A stretch of DNA of 64,000 nt from Grammothele lineata (Eukaryota; Basidiomycota; Agaricomycetes; Polyporales; Polyporaceae): NCBI GenBank assembly GCA_002150815.3, contig NDFF03000098.1:124001-188000 (forward strand). The letters run 5' to 3'. A model generated the notes under the pieces. The model had not been told where the DNA came from and ran no database searches. It saw only the letters and a list, made by a program, of their open reading frames with translations. Shown piece after piece: positions 24,134 to 35,341 of this stretch. Position numbers and translations under genes: made by a program. The first letter of the stretch is position 1; each line of letters starts with the position of its first letter.

Positions 24134-26038
24134 ATGTGGCTGCTCAGTACTCAACGCGCAGAGCTAGAGTTCTTCCCGACTGCAGACAGCGTTCCAGGGG
24201 GCTACGCCATCCTTTCCCACGTATGGGACCCCAAGGAACAAACGTTTCAAGACGTCCAAAACATCCACACTCGGTGCGCGGTGTCTAAAGAGCAGCCTCT
24301 CAATTGTGTATCTCCGAAGATCAGGGAATCATGTTTCCTCGCCCACAAACACGGCTACAGATGGATTTGGATCGACACTTGCTGCATTGACAAGACGAGC
24401 AGCGCAGAACTTTCTGAGGCGATCAACTCTATGTACAGCTACTACGCCCTGTCCGAGGTCTGCTACGCCTACCTCCGCGACGTTCCCAGCGACGCCGACA
24501 ACCCGTCATACTTTAGGCAAAGTCGATGGCACACGCGTGGATGGACACTACAGGAGCTCCTGGCACCGCAAGTCGTCTTCTTTGTCTCTCAAGACTGGCA
24601 GATTATGGGATCGAAGATGGAGATGTCCACGATCGTATCAGCGATTACTAGTATTCCTGAGGACGTGTTAACATTCGAGGCCGAGATCGCCGACACCAGT
24701 ATCGCCCAACGCATGTCGTGGGCAGCCTCGCGAACTACGACGCGCGTTGAGGACGAAGCATATTCCCTCCTAGGCATCTTCGGAATTAATATGCCTACTC
24801 TGTATGGCGAAGGTAGACAGGCATTTTACCGCCTTCAGGAGGAGATCATGAGGCGCTTCATCGACACATCCATTTTTGCATGGGGTGCAGCTGATGAGAT
24901 AGCAGAGCTTACCTCCCCTCCCAGTTCGCGCTCCCCTTCACCGTCGCATGTCGCGCACGACCATAATGAGGCTACCTCATACCTTCTTGCTCCCTCCCCC
25001 CAATATTTCCGCAACTCGGGAAATATTACCTTCGAACCAGGCTTCATGTTTCAGACTGTAAGTAACCTTCCTGTAGCAGCGTGCTGCTCTCACCAAGTCC
25101 TGATACCTCCACAGTATGCCACCAAGGCCCCCAACCAACCAACTACAGGGAATACCGGCGCACCAACCTTCACAATCACGTCCTACGGCGTTCACGCCCG
25201 TGTCGCGCGCCTGCAGTTTCCTTCACACTTCGTTATCATTCTTTCTTGCTCCCAACGCGGTGTTCCACTGGGCCTCTGCCTCACGCGCTGTCCGCATCCC
25301 CCTGACCCCGGCCGCGCGCTCTTCCACACATCCACGGACGAGCGACTTGTGTTCCTCAACGACAATCATCTGATTGGGCCAGAGCCTGTTGCACTCCTCC
25401 AGCACGGCTCCTCTCTCGGCTTCTACTGGACCGACATCAACGTCGCGCACCGCCCACCCGCTGTCCCTCCTCGTGCGCAGGACGCTGCGCGCGCGCTGCG
25501 AAACATGAATGGGGCTGTGGCAGCCCCGTTTCGCTTTGGGCCGGCAGAGGCGCGCACGCTCGCAGAGGAGGCAGGGATCGCGCTCATCCCTGAGCTTTCT
25601 CGTGTTCCTCCTAGGTGGACAGGAATACCGCCCGCACGGCTCGTGTTCGGAATTGGGGCGGCGCGCCTGCTGGCGGTGACCCTTACCCTTGGAGTTTGTA
25701 CGGTCAGCGCGGCTGAAGAAGGACACGGGGAAACGCGCTGGGTAGTGGTGGAGGAACGTACCAGGGGCGAGGTGCTGGAGGATGTCGTCGATGGACACGA
25801 CTGTGTGCGGGACCATATTGCGCGTTGGGAGGACCGCGCGGCGACGCTGACCATGCGCATGATATCTGGGCGGATCAGAATCTGGTTCACGCCGTCCCCG
25901 TTGGCCCCTCGGCTCACCCTCGTGCTTCACCTTGACAGCGAAGAGATGGATACTGGGACTTTACAGTCGAAGGCAGCAGACTTGAGGACGCGAGGTATAG
26001 GGCGCACGACGGAAAGAGCTGATCCCAAGAAGCGATAA
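24134..26038 (+). CDS. HET-domain protein 2
   Basis: Exons 24134-25057 and 25115-26038 (each 924 nt) give 615 residues. The 57-nt intron 25058-25114 is a multiple of three and has no stop, so retention would add 19 residues. HET block: MWLLSTQRAELEFFPT, GGYAILSHVWDPKEQTFQDV, WIDTCCIDKTSSAELSEAIN, RGWTLQELLAPQVV, TTRVEDEAYSLLGIFGINM and LYGEGRQAFYRLQEEI. The C-terminal half has the region shared by all four HET genes here: a YGVHARVARL strand, FVIILSCSQRG, then DINVAHRPP. No NACHT, NB-ARC or WD repeats. HET domains act in vegetative incompatibility and cell death in ascomycetes; the role in basidiomycetes is inferred. Closest local relative is HET gene 3. Confidence 0.9.
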   Translation: MWLLSTQRAELEFFPTADSVPGGYAILSHVWDPKEQTFQDVQNIHTRCAVSKEQPLNCVSPKIRESCFLAHKHGYRWIWIDTCCIDKTSSAELSEAINSMYSYYALSEVCYAYLRDVPSDADNPSYFRQSRWHTRGWTLQELLAPQVVFFVSQDWQIMGSKMEMSTIVSAITSIPEDVLTFEAEIADTSIAQRMSWAASRTTTRVEDEAYSLLGIFGINMPTLYGEGRQAFYRLQEEIMRRFIDTSIFAWGAADEIAELTSPPSSRSPSPSHVAHDHNEATSYLLAPSPQYFRNSGNITFEPGFMFQTVSNLPVAACCSHQVLIPPQYATKAPNQPTTGNTGAPTFTITSYGVHARVARLQFPSHFVIILSCSQRGVPLGLCLTRCPHPPDPGRALFHTSTDERLVFLNDNHLIGPEPVALLQHGSSLGFYWTDINVAHRPPAVPPRAQDAARALRNMNGAVAAPFRFGPAEARTLAEEAGIALIPELSRVPPRWTGIPPARLVFGIGAARLLAVTLTLGVCTVSAAEEGHGETRWVVVEERTRGEVLEDVVDGHDCVRDHIARWEDRAATLTMRMISGRIRIWFTPSPLAPRLTLVLHLDSEEMDTGTLQSKAADLRTRGIGRTTERADPKKR

Positions 26039-26694
26039 ATCTATGAACATGTTATGACTTCCTTTAAAACGGCTTGTGTGAGCGGTGCATCGTATAAGTA
26101 CGCGGCGCTGGCAAAGCCCTCAGCACAAACATGCTACCAATCGTTTGATGGTACGCACCGGCCTACTGTGCCAGGTTGGCAGCTACTATCCGCCTCTCAA
26201 GGGTCATAAGGTGCATGGAGCGAAGGAGAACGACTTTGAAGGGGCCAGAGCGGTAGGACTGAGTCAATGAGAATAACAAGATGAGATGAACCAGGATGAA
26301 CTGGCAGGCGGTCGCGAAACAGAGTCGTCGCGCAAAAAGGGTTCGGCTTCCCGGCCGAAGCTTTCGGCCCGGCCCCCGCGCGCACGGCCCGGGCCCCTCG
26401 GCCAAATCTCCAGAGGAGCAGACTGGTCTTCGTGCCCTTCCCCGACGTTACAACAGCCTGCGTACTCTGGCTTCTCCCTTCGACCCTCAAGTAACGTTCG
26501 ACCTCAGCGACTTCTACAATCTATCTTCTGCCACGCACTAGCCTTGCTTTTTGACTGCAACTGCCCCTCCTATGCAACCAGCTGTGCGATTACAATGACG
26601 GAGAGAGAAAGCTTGTTTGAGGATTCCAAGTACGTATCCTCGACTATATTCAGCGATCCTGGCGGTTGAGCGAACGTTGAGCGAACACGTCCAG
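26039..26694. other. intergenic with GC-rich hairpin
   Basis: No gene supported. A strong hairpin GGCCGAA-GCT-TTCGGCC lies at about 26352-26369 within very GC-rich DNA. Confidence 0.45.
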
Positions 26695-26788
26695 ATGTGG
26701 CTCTTGCAATCAATTGAGACTGGACCGCACCTATCTACAGTTCTTCCCACGTCCAGAGAACGTCCCAGCTAGCTACGCTATCCGTGGT
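26695..26788 (+). pseudogene. relic of a HET-domain N-terminus
   Basis: Starts ATG-TGG-CTC-TTG (MWLL) in one frame. After a one-base shift it continues LQFFPRPENVPASYAIR in another, matching the start of HET genes 2 and 3 (LEFFPTADSVPGGYAIL). Similarity stops there, without SHVW or any later HET block. A frameshift plus truncation makes it a relic. Confidence 0.65.
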
Positions 26789-26872
26789 ATTCCGAGTTTT
26801 CCCCTTATCCCTGTCCTAGAATATGACGATTGTGAAATGACCATACCTTTTCATCCGACTGACAGAGGCTCC

Positions 26873-27305
26873 TGAGGCCTCTATCTCTCTATACCCCTCT
26901 CCGGACTCTATCAACTTCGAGCGTTCGCTGTACCATCCAATAGTACTTGCGCACATCGAGAGCAGGTTGTATGACCGCGCACCCGACGGGCTTCGCTGGC
27001 CCAGTGGCCACCTCGCGCACTTTGCCCCTCCCTGCGACTACGCCGTCCCACGCACTCTGGCGTTGCTCAACGGACTGCTAGCTGCAGTATTTCGCGTGGA
27101 AATGCCTGCCATCCACGACCACCGGCCCAACATCCGCGTCATCATCATGGCTGGTTGTGCATTCCCTTGGGACGGTGCGTGACCCGCAACCTATAGCTTC
27201 GGCGGAGATGCGACCGCAGACGGCGCTATCGCCGTCATCCTCGGGCTTTGTATGCTTATGCTGCCGTTATCGCTGTACTATGCTCGGCAAAACTTCAGCT
27301 TCAGA
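26873..27305 (+). other. coding-like segment of unknown identity
   Basis: A frame running from about 26873 through LYHPIVLAHIESRLYD and TLALLNGLLAAVFRVEMP to a stop at 27181 looks coding, with balanced composition and hydrophobic spacing. About 22 nt further on, a second frame, FGGDATADGAIAVILGLCML then a hydrophobic helix, runs to a stop at 27305. The gap is too short for an intron. I recognise no family. It could be a decayed gene or a fragment brought in next to the HET relic. Confidence 0.3.
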
Positions 27306-27498
27306 TGAAGTCACATAGCATGCATCGCAAACCGATGCGGGATCACTGGCACGTTCTCACGCGATGTTCATCGACCACATCGTATAAATGCGCCGTCGTC
27401 CAGCTGTGCTTAGTCCGTGATCCCTTTCTGCTTTCGCGGGCCTACGCTCACTCCTGCCGACACAGTCATCCCGGGCCTTAGCTTCCGGCCAATGCTTC

Positions 27499-29329
27499 AT
27501 GTGGTTGCTGAGCACCGCGCGAGCTGAACTCCATTTTTTCTCTGACGCGGAGCGTGTTCCTGGCGGCTATGCAATCCTATCCCACGTTTGGGACGAGAAC
27601 GAGCAAACCTTCCAGGATCTCCAACAAATGCGCTCTCGATGTACCAGGAGTGGCGACAATCCTCGCGACTTTGTCTCCGACAAAATTCGTCTATGCTGCG
27701 CCCTAGCTGAAACTCATGTATACGAATGGGTCTGGATCGATACGTGTTGCATAGACAAGACAAGCAGCGCAGAGCTCTCCGAAGCCATCAACTCTATGTT
27801 TCGCTTCTACGCCCTCTCTCAGATTTGCTACGCCTACCTTCGCGACGTCCCTAACATTCACATCGCACCGCTCGCAGACCGGCCCTCCCCTTTCAGGAGC
27901 AGTCGATGGCATAGGCGTGGTTGGACACTCCAAGAACTCCTAGCCGCAAGACTCGTTGTATTCGTGTCCTGCGATTGGACGATCTTGGGCACCAAAGCGG
28001 ATCTCGCAGGACTTTTGCAGGAAATCACAGGTATACCTGAAGGTGTCCTGACGCTGCGCGATGATCTGCAATCTGTCAGTGTCGCGCAGCGGATGTTTTG
28101 GGCATCGAAGCGGAAGACGACGCGCGCCGAGGACGAAGCCTATTGCCTTATGGGCATCTTCGGCATCAACATGCCCACGCTATATGGGGAAGGTCGGCAG
28201 GCGTTCTACAGGCTGCAGGAGGAGATAATGCGGCGTTCAGTCGACACGTCGTTGTTTGCTTGGGGATACAGGATGGCGCTAGACGGAAACACCATTGATC
28301 TCAGACATTTCGCTCGGAGTTACGACAACCGCCCAGAATACTCGTACTTCCTAGCTCCTTATCCGGCTCTATTCTCAGGATGTGAGCACGTCGTGTTCAC
28401 TCCCGAGCTTCACTTCCCGAAGGTGAGTTCTCTCTTCAACGTAGTGCATCCACCACTCTGATCTTGCATTCCCTCAGCCTCGACCTCGTTGGGATCGGAC
28501 ACCTGTTCCGAGCTTCTCAATAACTCCTTCCGGGATCCTTGCCCACGTCCCTGTGATCCAGCTTGACGGACCTTGCATTCTCGCGGTGATCTTCTGTGCC
28601 AGCACTCGTCCAAAACATACACCCCTTGCTATCCTCCTCAGACCTTGTTCCACGCACATGGATGCCCTACACCCCCTCTATCATTCACCCTTTGACGGTC
28701 TACGCGTGATCTGTGTTGACAAACTCTTACAGAAAGAATCGCTCGACGTGAAATGGCGTAGCATTCAGGTGACCCACCGCCCACCGCCTACTCTCGTCCC
28801 GACCGGCCTGACCGTGAACACGATACGCACTCTCGGTCGTCTGAATAGCCGGATTTCGTCACCGTTTCGTGTCCACGAGCGGAACCTGCGGCCCACAAGC
28901 ACCAGGGACATCCCCCTCACCCTGCGCTGGGCCAGCACGCTTCCCGCAATGTGGAACGGGACCCCGCCCGCAATACTGTTCTTCAGCGGCGCAGGAGCCG
29001 ACGTGTACAACTTCGCTGTCATCTTCGGCCTGTGTCCCCACGTCGCGGCTGCAGGCCCGGCGCCCGCACACTGGGCGGACGTCCGACGGTTCCCCCACGT
29101 GGTGAACCCCGAAGACTTCGGCGAGGGCTCTGCTCATAGGTGTCCTGAAGATCATATTTCAGAATGGGGACCTGAACGGACGAGGTCATTTCTAAATGGC
29201 ACAGGCTCGCCCGACGTCACCCTTACGTTTGGGTCCTGTCCATTGAATCCAGGCGGGGGCACGCTCGTGTTGCAACGGATTCATTTTGTGTCATGGTGGT
29301 ACAGAATGTTTGACCTTGATCATGTCTGA
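27499..29329 (+). CDS. HET-domain protein 3
   Basis: Exons 27499-28422 and 28478-29329 give 591 residues. HET block intact: MWLLSTARAELHFFSD, GGYAILSHVWDENEQTFQDL, WIDTCCIDKTSSAELSEAIN, RGWTLQELLAARLV, TTRAEDEAYCLMGIFGINM and LYGEGRQAFYRLQEEIMRRS. The first exon has exactly the same length (924 nt) as that of HET gene 2 and the intron falls at the same place, so the two are tandem duplicates. The C-terminal part has the shared region SITPSGILAHVPVIQL, CILAVIFCAS and WRSIQVTHRPPP, then diverges. No second known domain. Likely role in self/non-self recognition or stress-induced cell death, by analogy only. Confidence 0.9.
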
Positions 29330-29721
29330 TGGTAGCCAAGCTCCTGAAACGCCGGTATAGACGGTGAAGCATCTCCATCGGGAGGTGCTGTTGCCGCTCA
29401 GGTCAGCGTAGGCCGAAGACTGGTCACGCATCGAAGACCCGATTGATAAGCGTGTTGCTTTTGACGATGTCTAGTAGGATTACTACATACTTCAATGAAC
29501 TGTTCTTTGTCCGGACGACAAAGAGAGCTTGGTGATTGGTGTGATACGCTCCGTAGTTGCCAATCCACTCTGTATATCGTGCAATACTCCCCGAACGTGA
29601 TCATTCCTACATAGATAAGCTGGCCAGTGTGCTTGGCATGACAAGTTACAGTGATATGAGATAGCACAAATAGGCCAGCAAAGCAAGGGCTCATACTATC
29701 GAACACAGCTGGTAACAGTGT
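29330..29721. other. intergenic between convergent genes
   Basis: 3' flanks of HET gene 3 and of the minus-strand membrane protein; nothing else seen. Confidence 0.5.
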
Positions 29722-30940
29722 CTACGCCGTCTTCGACCGCCTGTGCATAGACGACGCCGGCCAAAATATCGCGCCTACACCGGAGACGAGGCACGCGGCC
29801 ATACAGATCGACGCGAACACCGCCGCGGCGCGTGAGAGGCGGCTCCACGCAAAACACACCACGCCTGCCAATGCGAGCACGAAGCCAATCGCAGCGAGGC
29901 CTATCGACAGCGAGTGACAGTGGTCGAGGAGGTGTGTCGGCGGCTCGCCGCGGCGGAAGGGCCCGACCTGTTGCAACTGCCAGTTGTTTGACCAGACGGA
30001 GCCACTGGAGGTCGTCGTGGAGTCGACGCCCTCAACGCGCCGTTCCTCGCGTTTGGCGACGGAAAGCTTGTAGCGAATGAGGAAGAAGGCTGCCAGGAAG
30101 GAGATGATCGCGGCGGAGGTGTGAACGACGAGGGCGCCTGCGATCGCGGCATTCGCGACCTGGTCGACGAGGGGGGCATTGTTGGGGTCGTCGGGCACAG
30201 TTGAGCCAATCAGTTGAGCCTCCGTCGCTGCGAAGAACGTAGTCTACGAATGTTATTCAGTCGCGAGTAAGATCATAGTCGAAGGAAGACTCACGATGAC
30301 ACTGATAAGCTGAAGGCGATCCATCCAGGACTGCACAAGCTCGTTCATGGCCTGTTTGCGCACTTTCTCGTCGAACTGATCCTGGTCCTCTTGAGTCCCT
30401 ACGTGGAATGTGAGTCAAGCACACACCGCGCCATGAATAGTAGGACATTTTATTCGTGCACAGTCACAGAGTCTCGGCATTGGGATCTCTTTTCCAGGGT
30501 TCACGTCTCATGAGACTCTGCTTCTGCACTGGCAGAGGTCTCTCCACGACCTACAGCACATCCCTCCCTTGCCCGTCACGCAACCCTGACCTCTCTGTCC
30601 GTGAAGCCAAACGTGAAGGACGTACACTTATGATGCTGCTGCCGTGGATCTCCAGACGCGCCATTATATGGAGGGTATGGAGAGGGTGCCTGGGTTGCAC
30701 TGCTTGGAAAGTAGCCCGGTTCTGTTGGTCGACGAGAGCCGTAGCCTTGTCCAGGGAACTGAACCGAGTGAGCGCCAGGAGTGACTGGAAGAGAGTGGGG
30801 TTCTTCGGTAAAATCACCAGTCTCCACGAGTATCGTCCTCCTCGGAACTGCACCATAGGATCAGTAGGCGTGGACATGAAGTGGTTCATGAAATTCGCGC
30901 ACCGACCTGGGATCGCCCTCTCTTTCCTAAACACTTGCAT
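29722..30940 (-). CDS. three-helix membrane protein, paralog 1
   Basis: Four exons on the minus strand: 30907-30940, 30626-30847, 30295-30398 and 29722-30243, in frame, 293 residues. The first donor is weak (CAG|GTCGGT). The N-terminal about 85 residues are Pro/Gly/Gln-rich and disordered (PGQGYGSRRPTEPGYF). Then comes an amphipathic helix (ELVQSWMDRLQLISVITTFF) and three hydrophobic helices: ANAAIAGALVVHTSAAIISF, SIGLAAIGFVLALAGVVCF and AAAVFASICMAACLVSGVG. This architecture recurs in the gene at 34103-35341 and is a common uncharacterised family in agaricomycetes. No signal peptide. Function unknown; no enzyme motif seen. Confidence 0.75.
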
Positions 30941-31393
30941 AGCCAGATCGCCGCAATTTTAGAGGGGATAGTTTGTTGTCCTTGCTATCCAGTCGTACAG
31001 TCTGCACTGTAGTGGATATGGGTGGGAGGCAAGAAGAGACGATGTCTCGGCTGTAACATGGTCATGGGAGAAGTCGAGATGCGTTGTGACGTGCGCTCCG
31101 AGTCCTTCGGGCGTCCTGAATGGGCGCTCGAATATATGTATTGACCTGCCGAACTCCCCAAGGGACCGTATGGATTCTGCTATCCGTCGTTGTGGTTGTG
31201 AATGATTGCTCGTACAAGAGTGCTACAATGTACAGTATGCGGTGTGTTGTTTGACAGTTCCAGCTATGAAACCTACGTAGTTCAATGCACTACTAACCGA
31301 GGAGTTCAACGATCATCGTGACGGACTGTCCGCGTCCCCCCCCCCCGCCACTTCCTCCCCAGCCGTCCAAACACCGTGTCAACCCCAGTGGCC
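30941..31393. other. intergenic with poly-C run
   Basis: Promoter side of the membrane protein and 3' side of the disordered protein. A run of eleven C lies at 31336-31346. Confidence 0.5.
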
Positions 31394-33512
31394 CTAAGGT
31401 CCCCGCCCACCCACCTTCCACGCCGCCCTCAGCCGCTTCACCTCAACCCTAATCATACCCGCCTCCGCAACGAGCGTCGCAAGGCGCGACTCCAAGCACT
31501 CCAGCCGCGCGTCCCGCATCTCCTCGTCCAGCTCGTCCAGCGGCGGGTCCGACGGGTACTTCGGGGTTGGGGCCCCTCCTGAGCCCGACCCTGTCTCTGT
31601 TTCAGTCTCCGTCTCCGTCTCTGTGCGCGCGGGGGACTCGGGCCCGCCGACTTCTGTGGGGGAGACGGACCAGCTAGGGGAGTCTGGGGAGGCGTTCCGC
31701 GCGTGCGTAGGGGGCGCACCGGTGAGCGAGCGTGCTCGGCAGTCGGAGCTCGCACGCGGAGTCTGCGGGGTGCTCGTGTTGGTTGTGGTTCTGATGAGTG
31801 CCGGGGCATACGTTGCGCGCGGGGTAGCGCTGACAGATTGGGGCTGTATGCGAGGCGAAAGGGTTGATTCAGGGAGGGGGATTAGGGGCGGGACGAAAAC
31901 ACCGTAGTCCTCTGCTATTGGGGGGAGCCCTGAGGCCTCTCGGTCCCCTGGCCGGAGGAGCACAGTCCATAGGGGATCGATGTAGGGGATGTCGCGTGGG
32001 CGGCCTGTGCAGTAGTTCTTGAACTGGAGGAGGAAGTCACGGTCGTAGCTGCCAATCAGAGAATATAGAATCAGTACAGGGGATTTCTAGCACACGAGGA
32101 GACGGAGGCAAAGACGTACCACAGATTGCCTGATGGAGGCAGCTCAGGCGGCCGGACGAACGCGGGATATGGTACGTCGTCGAACCGCGCGAGCGGCGTC
32201 GCGCGCGCGAGGGTGAGCGCAAAGTACGATGTGGTGAGCGTTGCGAGCGTCCTCTCCCGCCCCGGGGGGTTGAAAGGCTCCCTCCACGTTATGCGCGGCG
32301 GCGCCAACGGCATTGATCCTAGGTCCGTCCTTGCCACGCCCGCACCCGCACTCGTATCCTCACCGCGCATATAGTCTGCCTGCGCGGCTTCTTCTATGCC
32401 CACTTGCTCGTGCCACTGAGCCGCCATGTCTTCCTCCTCAGACTCCTCCGACGCATCAACGTTCTCCCCCTCTCCCTTCTCCCTCCGGTAACTCGATCCC
32501 CACTCGGGTCCATTCCTGCCCCAAAGCTGAGGAGACGCGTGCTCCGACTGCGCGCGCGACGCGCTCTCCCGAATATATGCGTTGATATCGATCTCGGGGA
32601 GGTCGGCTTCAGGGAGAGTGATCGCAATGGACGGGGTAGGTTGCCTGTCCTGCGGAGTCTCCGGCTCGTGGTCCGGCTCGTGCGGGGACGACGAAGAGGA
32701 AGATGGGGATGAAGACGACCCAGAAGATGCGCTAGGAGTGAACGCGGGCGCGCTGGCGCTCAGAGCTGCAGCGATCTTCGCCTGCGGGATGGGTATTCCA
32801 GGTGGGAACATAGGCGTCACTGGGTGATCGTTCTCGTGTGGCCCTGCCGTTAGAGGAGAGAGCGCGTCGTTCCGGCTGGTTGCGTTCGAGTCGGGCTCGG
32901 GCTCGGGCTCAGTCCTCTCCACCTTAGGCTCCAGCGCCGCGTACGCGTTCGCGGACACCCATGGGGGGCGCGCGGCGCTCGACGAAGGACTTCGCGCAAG
33001 CGTTGATGTCGACGCTGGGGCAGCCCTATGAGCGGGTTGGTCCGGCGAAGGGTCGACTTGGCGCGGCTCTGCAAATGCATCACGAGACGATCAGTACCCA
33101 AAGACGCGAAGAAAAGCGAAGTGAGACTCCGAGACGTACGCCAGAACGCGGGTGGGGAAGACCGCTGCTCCGTGACCATCGACAGGCGCACCCCGCCTGA
33201 GGTGCCGCCGCCGCGTCCCCTCCAGCTGCTGCCGAAAGTGCCTCCCCCTCGTGCGCGCGAAGGTTCGGATCCCCACGTCCCTCGTATTGGGGATGTATAC
33301 GGAGTGTACAGGGTAGTGGGCGGGGAAGGGTGGGCGTAGGACGGCTGATGGGTGGCTGAAGCTTGCTGAATGGGCGATGACGGTTGAGCTGCTGGTGGCT
33401 GCCGGACTGGAGGGGGAGGTTGGGGTGGCGGAGAGCCCCACGAATCCGGTGTTTCCTGGGCACTTGGCGGATCCCAGGACACAGGAGGAAGAGGACCCCA
33501 GAGGTTATCCAT
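31394..33512 (-). CDS. disordered protein with eIF4E-binding-like motif
   Basis: Exons 33140-33512, 32120-33068 and 31394-32048 (minus strand) give 658 residues. The start MDNLWGPLPPVSWDP opens a long Pro/Ser/Gln-rich disordered region with a Gly/Arg patch (GSSWRGRGGG). A conserved-looking middle part reads PPRITWREPFNPPGRERTLA, then YPAFVRPPELPPSGNLC. This leads straight into YDRDFLLQFKNYCTGRP (32027-32047 for the first seven residues). Y-D-R-D-F-L-L matches the canonical eIF4E-binding pattern Y-x4-L-hydrophobic, and the following QF is also typical of eIF4G. The C-terminus has a Thr/Glu repeat and a predicted coiled coil (EMRDARLECLESRLATLVAE). No MIF4G domain is present, so it could be a 4E-binding translational repressor rather than eIF4G. 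Gene structure sure; function inferred from one motif. Confidence 0.72.
32027..32047 (-). other. candidate eIF4E-binding motif codons
   Basis: Encodes YDRDFLL at the very start of the third exon, one base after the splice junction. It fits Y-x4-L-phi of eIF4G and 4E-binding proteins. Confidence 0.55.
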
Positions 33513-34102
33513 AGGGCCGTAGTGGCGACCTGTGCTGAGAGAAGTGGGCTATAAGCGTCGAGCTGTCGAGGGGAGACGTAAAGCTCTCGACGAGGATAAA
33601 GACGAGGACGAAAAGAGAGGGAAGGCCATCGTGGGTGGGACTGTAGGGCTGCTGGTGCTGCAGCCGAGGGGGGACCCTTGACTGCACTCGAACAGAGTTC
33701 GACTGAGGGCACGAGGCCGGAGAGAAGATGTTGGTCTCGTGAGCAAGAAGCGAGGCATGCATCGATGCCAATATCGGGAAGGCCATTGTTGCGGTGCTGC
33801 GGCAACCACAGAACAATACCAGCCGCTGCTATACAGGACGAAGGCACCGCGAGTCTAGAGCGACGGTACCGGTAGCTAGAGACAATGTGGTGGACGAGAA
33901 GCTTCATATACCGCCGCTTTAGGACCCTTGCCTCAGACATCCAGAGCTGCGTGTGACGGATAGAGGAGCCTCGTTCCTTGCCGTATTCTTCGTGTCCAGT
34001 CATGATCATCACATACAAGACATCAACCAAGTCGTGCACAACACCTGAACGTCTCCTGATCGCATCGCCGTAATCGTCCAAGTTCATCCCTCCCAGCTAG
34101 CA
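33513..34102. other. intergenic, promoter of the disordered protein
   Basis: About 590 bp with only chance frames. Confidence 0.5.
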
Positions 34103-35341
34103 CTACCGCAACGCAATGACCGCCACGATCGCGCACCCTGCCAAGCACGCACTCGCGAAGATCCCGAGAGCGAGGGGAACCGCCGTCCATGCGTACGTCA
34201 AGATCCCCAGCAGCGCAAGTACGAACCCTAAGAGCGCCATCGCCGCACACACCGTATGTGCACGCGACAGCACCCCCACAATCCCCTTCAACGTCGAAAC
34301 GACGTCATCGACGAGGGCCGCCTCGGGGTCGCGCGGCCGCCCCTTGTCGCGCGAGCCGGAGCAGCAGCGGAGGAACCAGAGCGGGTGCGCGCGGTAGACG
34401 CTCACGAGCCCGCGCAGGTCCGTGTACAGGTCTTGCGGGAGCTCCGTGATCGCGTCCGCGAGCGCGCCGAAGTCGATGGGTGAGCCGGGCCCGAGGGTGG
34501 AGCTGAGCGAGCCCGATGGGCGGCGGGTGCCGTGGGGTTGTGACTGGGACTGGGACTGGGAGCGGCCGGGGGCGTGCGTTTTTGCTTGTCCGTGTCCGTG
34601 TCCGTGCGTGCGGCGTTTGTCGACGGAACGTCTTTCGGTGGCGGTCGGGGCTGGAGTGGACGGGCCGGGCATTTCGGTCATATGAGGGAGCATTTGTTCC
34701 TCTTTTTTCTCCGCGTCGTTGAGGCGGAAACGGATGAGGACGAAGGAGGCAAAATACGCCACGATAGCTGGGATACGAAAGAAAGATGCAATTGTAAGCA
34801 GCCTTGGTAGGGGTCAAACAAGGGGCATGAACCAGAAGTATGCAGTGTGAATGGAAGGCGAAGATGCGCATATAGCAGGGCCAAACATGAGAAGCGGAGG
34901 AAAGAATAAACAGAAACTTACCAGCACAGACGTGGAATATGATCGCTCCTCCTAAGCTGGCATTGATGACCTGATCTCGTTTCGACCAGCTGCTGAGGTC
35001 GGCATTCCGCGTTGAAGATGTCAGACTGAACAACAAGCTGTCGATCGAGACGAAAAACGTCGTCTGCATGGGGGAGGGGGAATACGATGTCCATAACGAC
35101 GCCGAACGTCACATAATATGCGAGGTACTCACCACGACTGCCTGCTGCTGCAACCTATCCAACCACAGCTGCACCACGGAAAGCAGCGCCTGCTTGACCG
35201 AATTCTCCGGAGATGTCGTCCCATTGCTCGGCACTAAAACCCCATACGCATTATATTCAGCATCCACGGTGCATCTACAGCCGAGCAAGCCGAATGAGAC
35301 GTACCAGGAGCGACGGCAGCAGCAGCACGAGACTTCAACAT
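34103..35341 (-). CDS. three-helix membrane protein, paralog 2
   Basis: Exons 35305-35341, 35133-35233, 34922-35063 and 34103-34767 (minus strand) join to 314 residues. After a short start MLKSRAAAAVAP, the helix QALLSVVQLWLDRLQQQAVV leads into TTFFVSIDSLLFSL, the counterpart of the TTFF segment in paralog 1. Then follow hydrophobic helices NASLGGAIIFHVCAAIVAYF and, near the C-terminus, VCAAMALLGFVLALLGILTY and PLALGIFASACLAGCAIVAV. Between them lies a His/Gly/Ser-Gln-rich loop (a serine-glutamine repeat near residue 165) and a charged stretch containing WFLRCC. The intron before TTFF is at the same place as in paralog 1. No known function. Paralogy with 29722-30940 is clear from architecture rather than high identity. 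Confidence 0.75.

Noticed and set aside
26340..26400. Possible structured RNA in the GC-rich hairpin region
   Set aside because: One hairpin only; no tRNA, snoRNA or other known RNA features.
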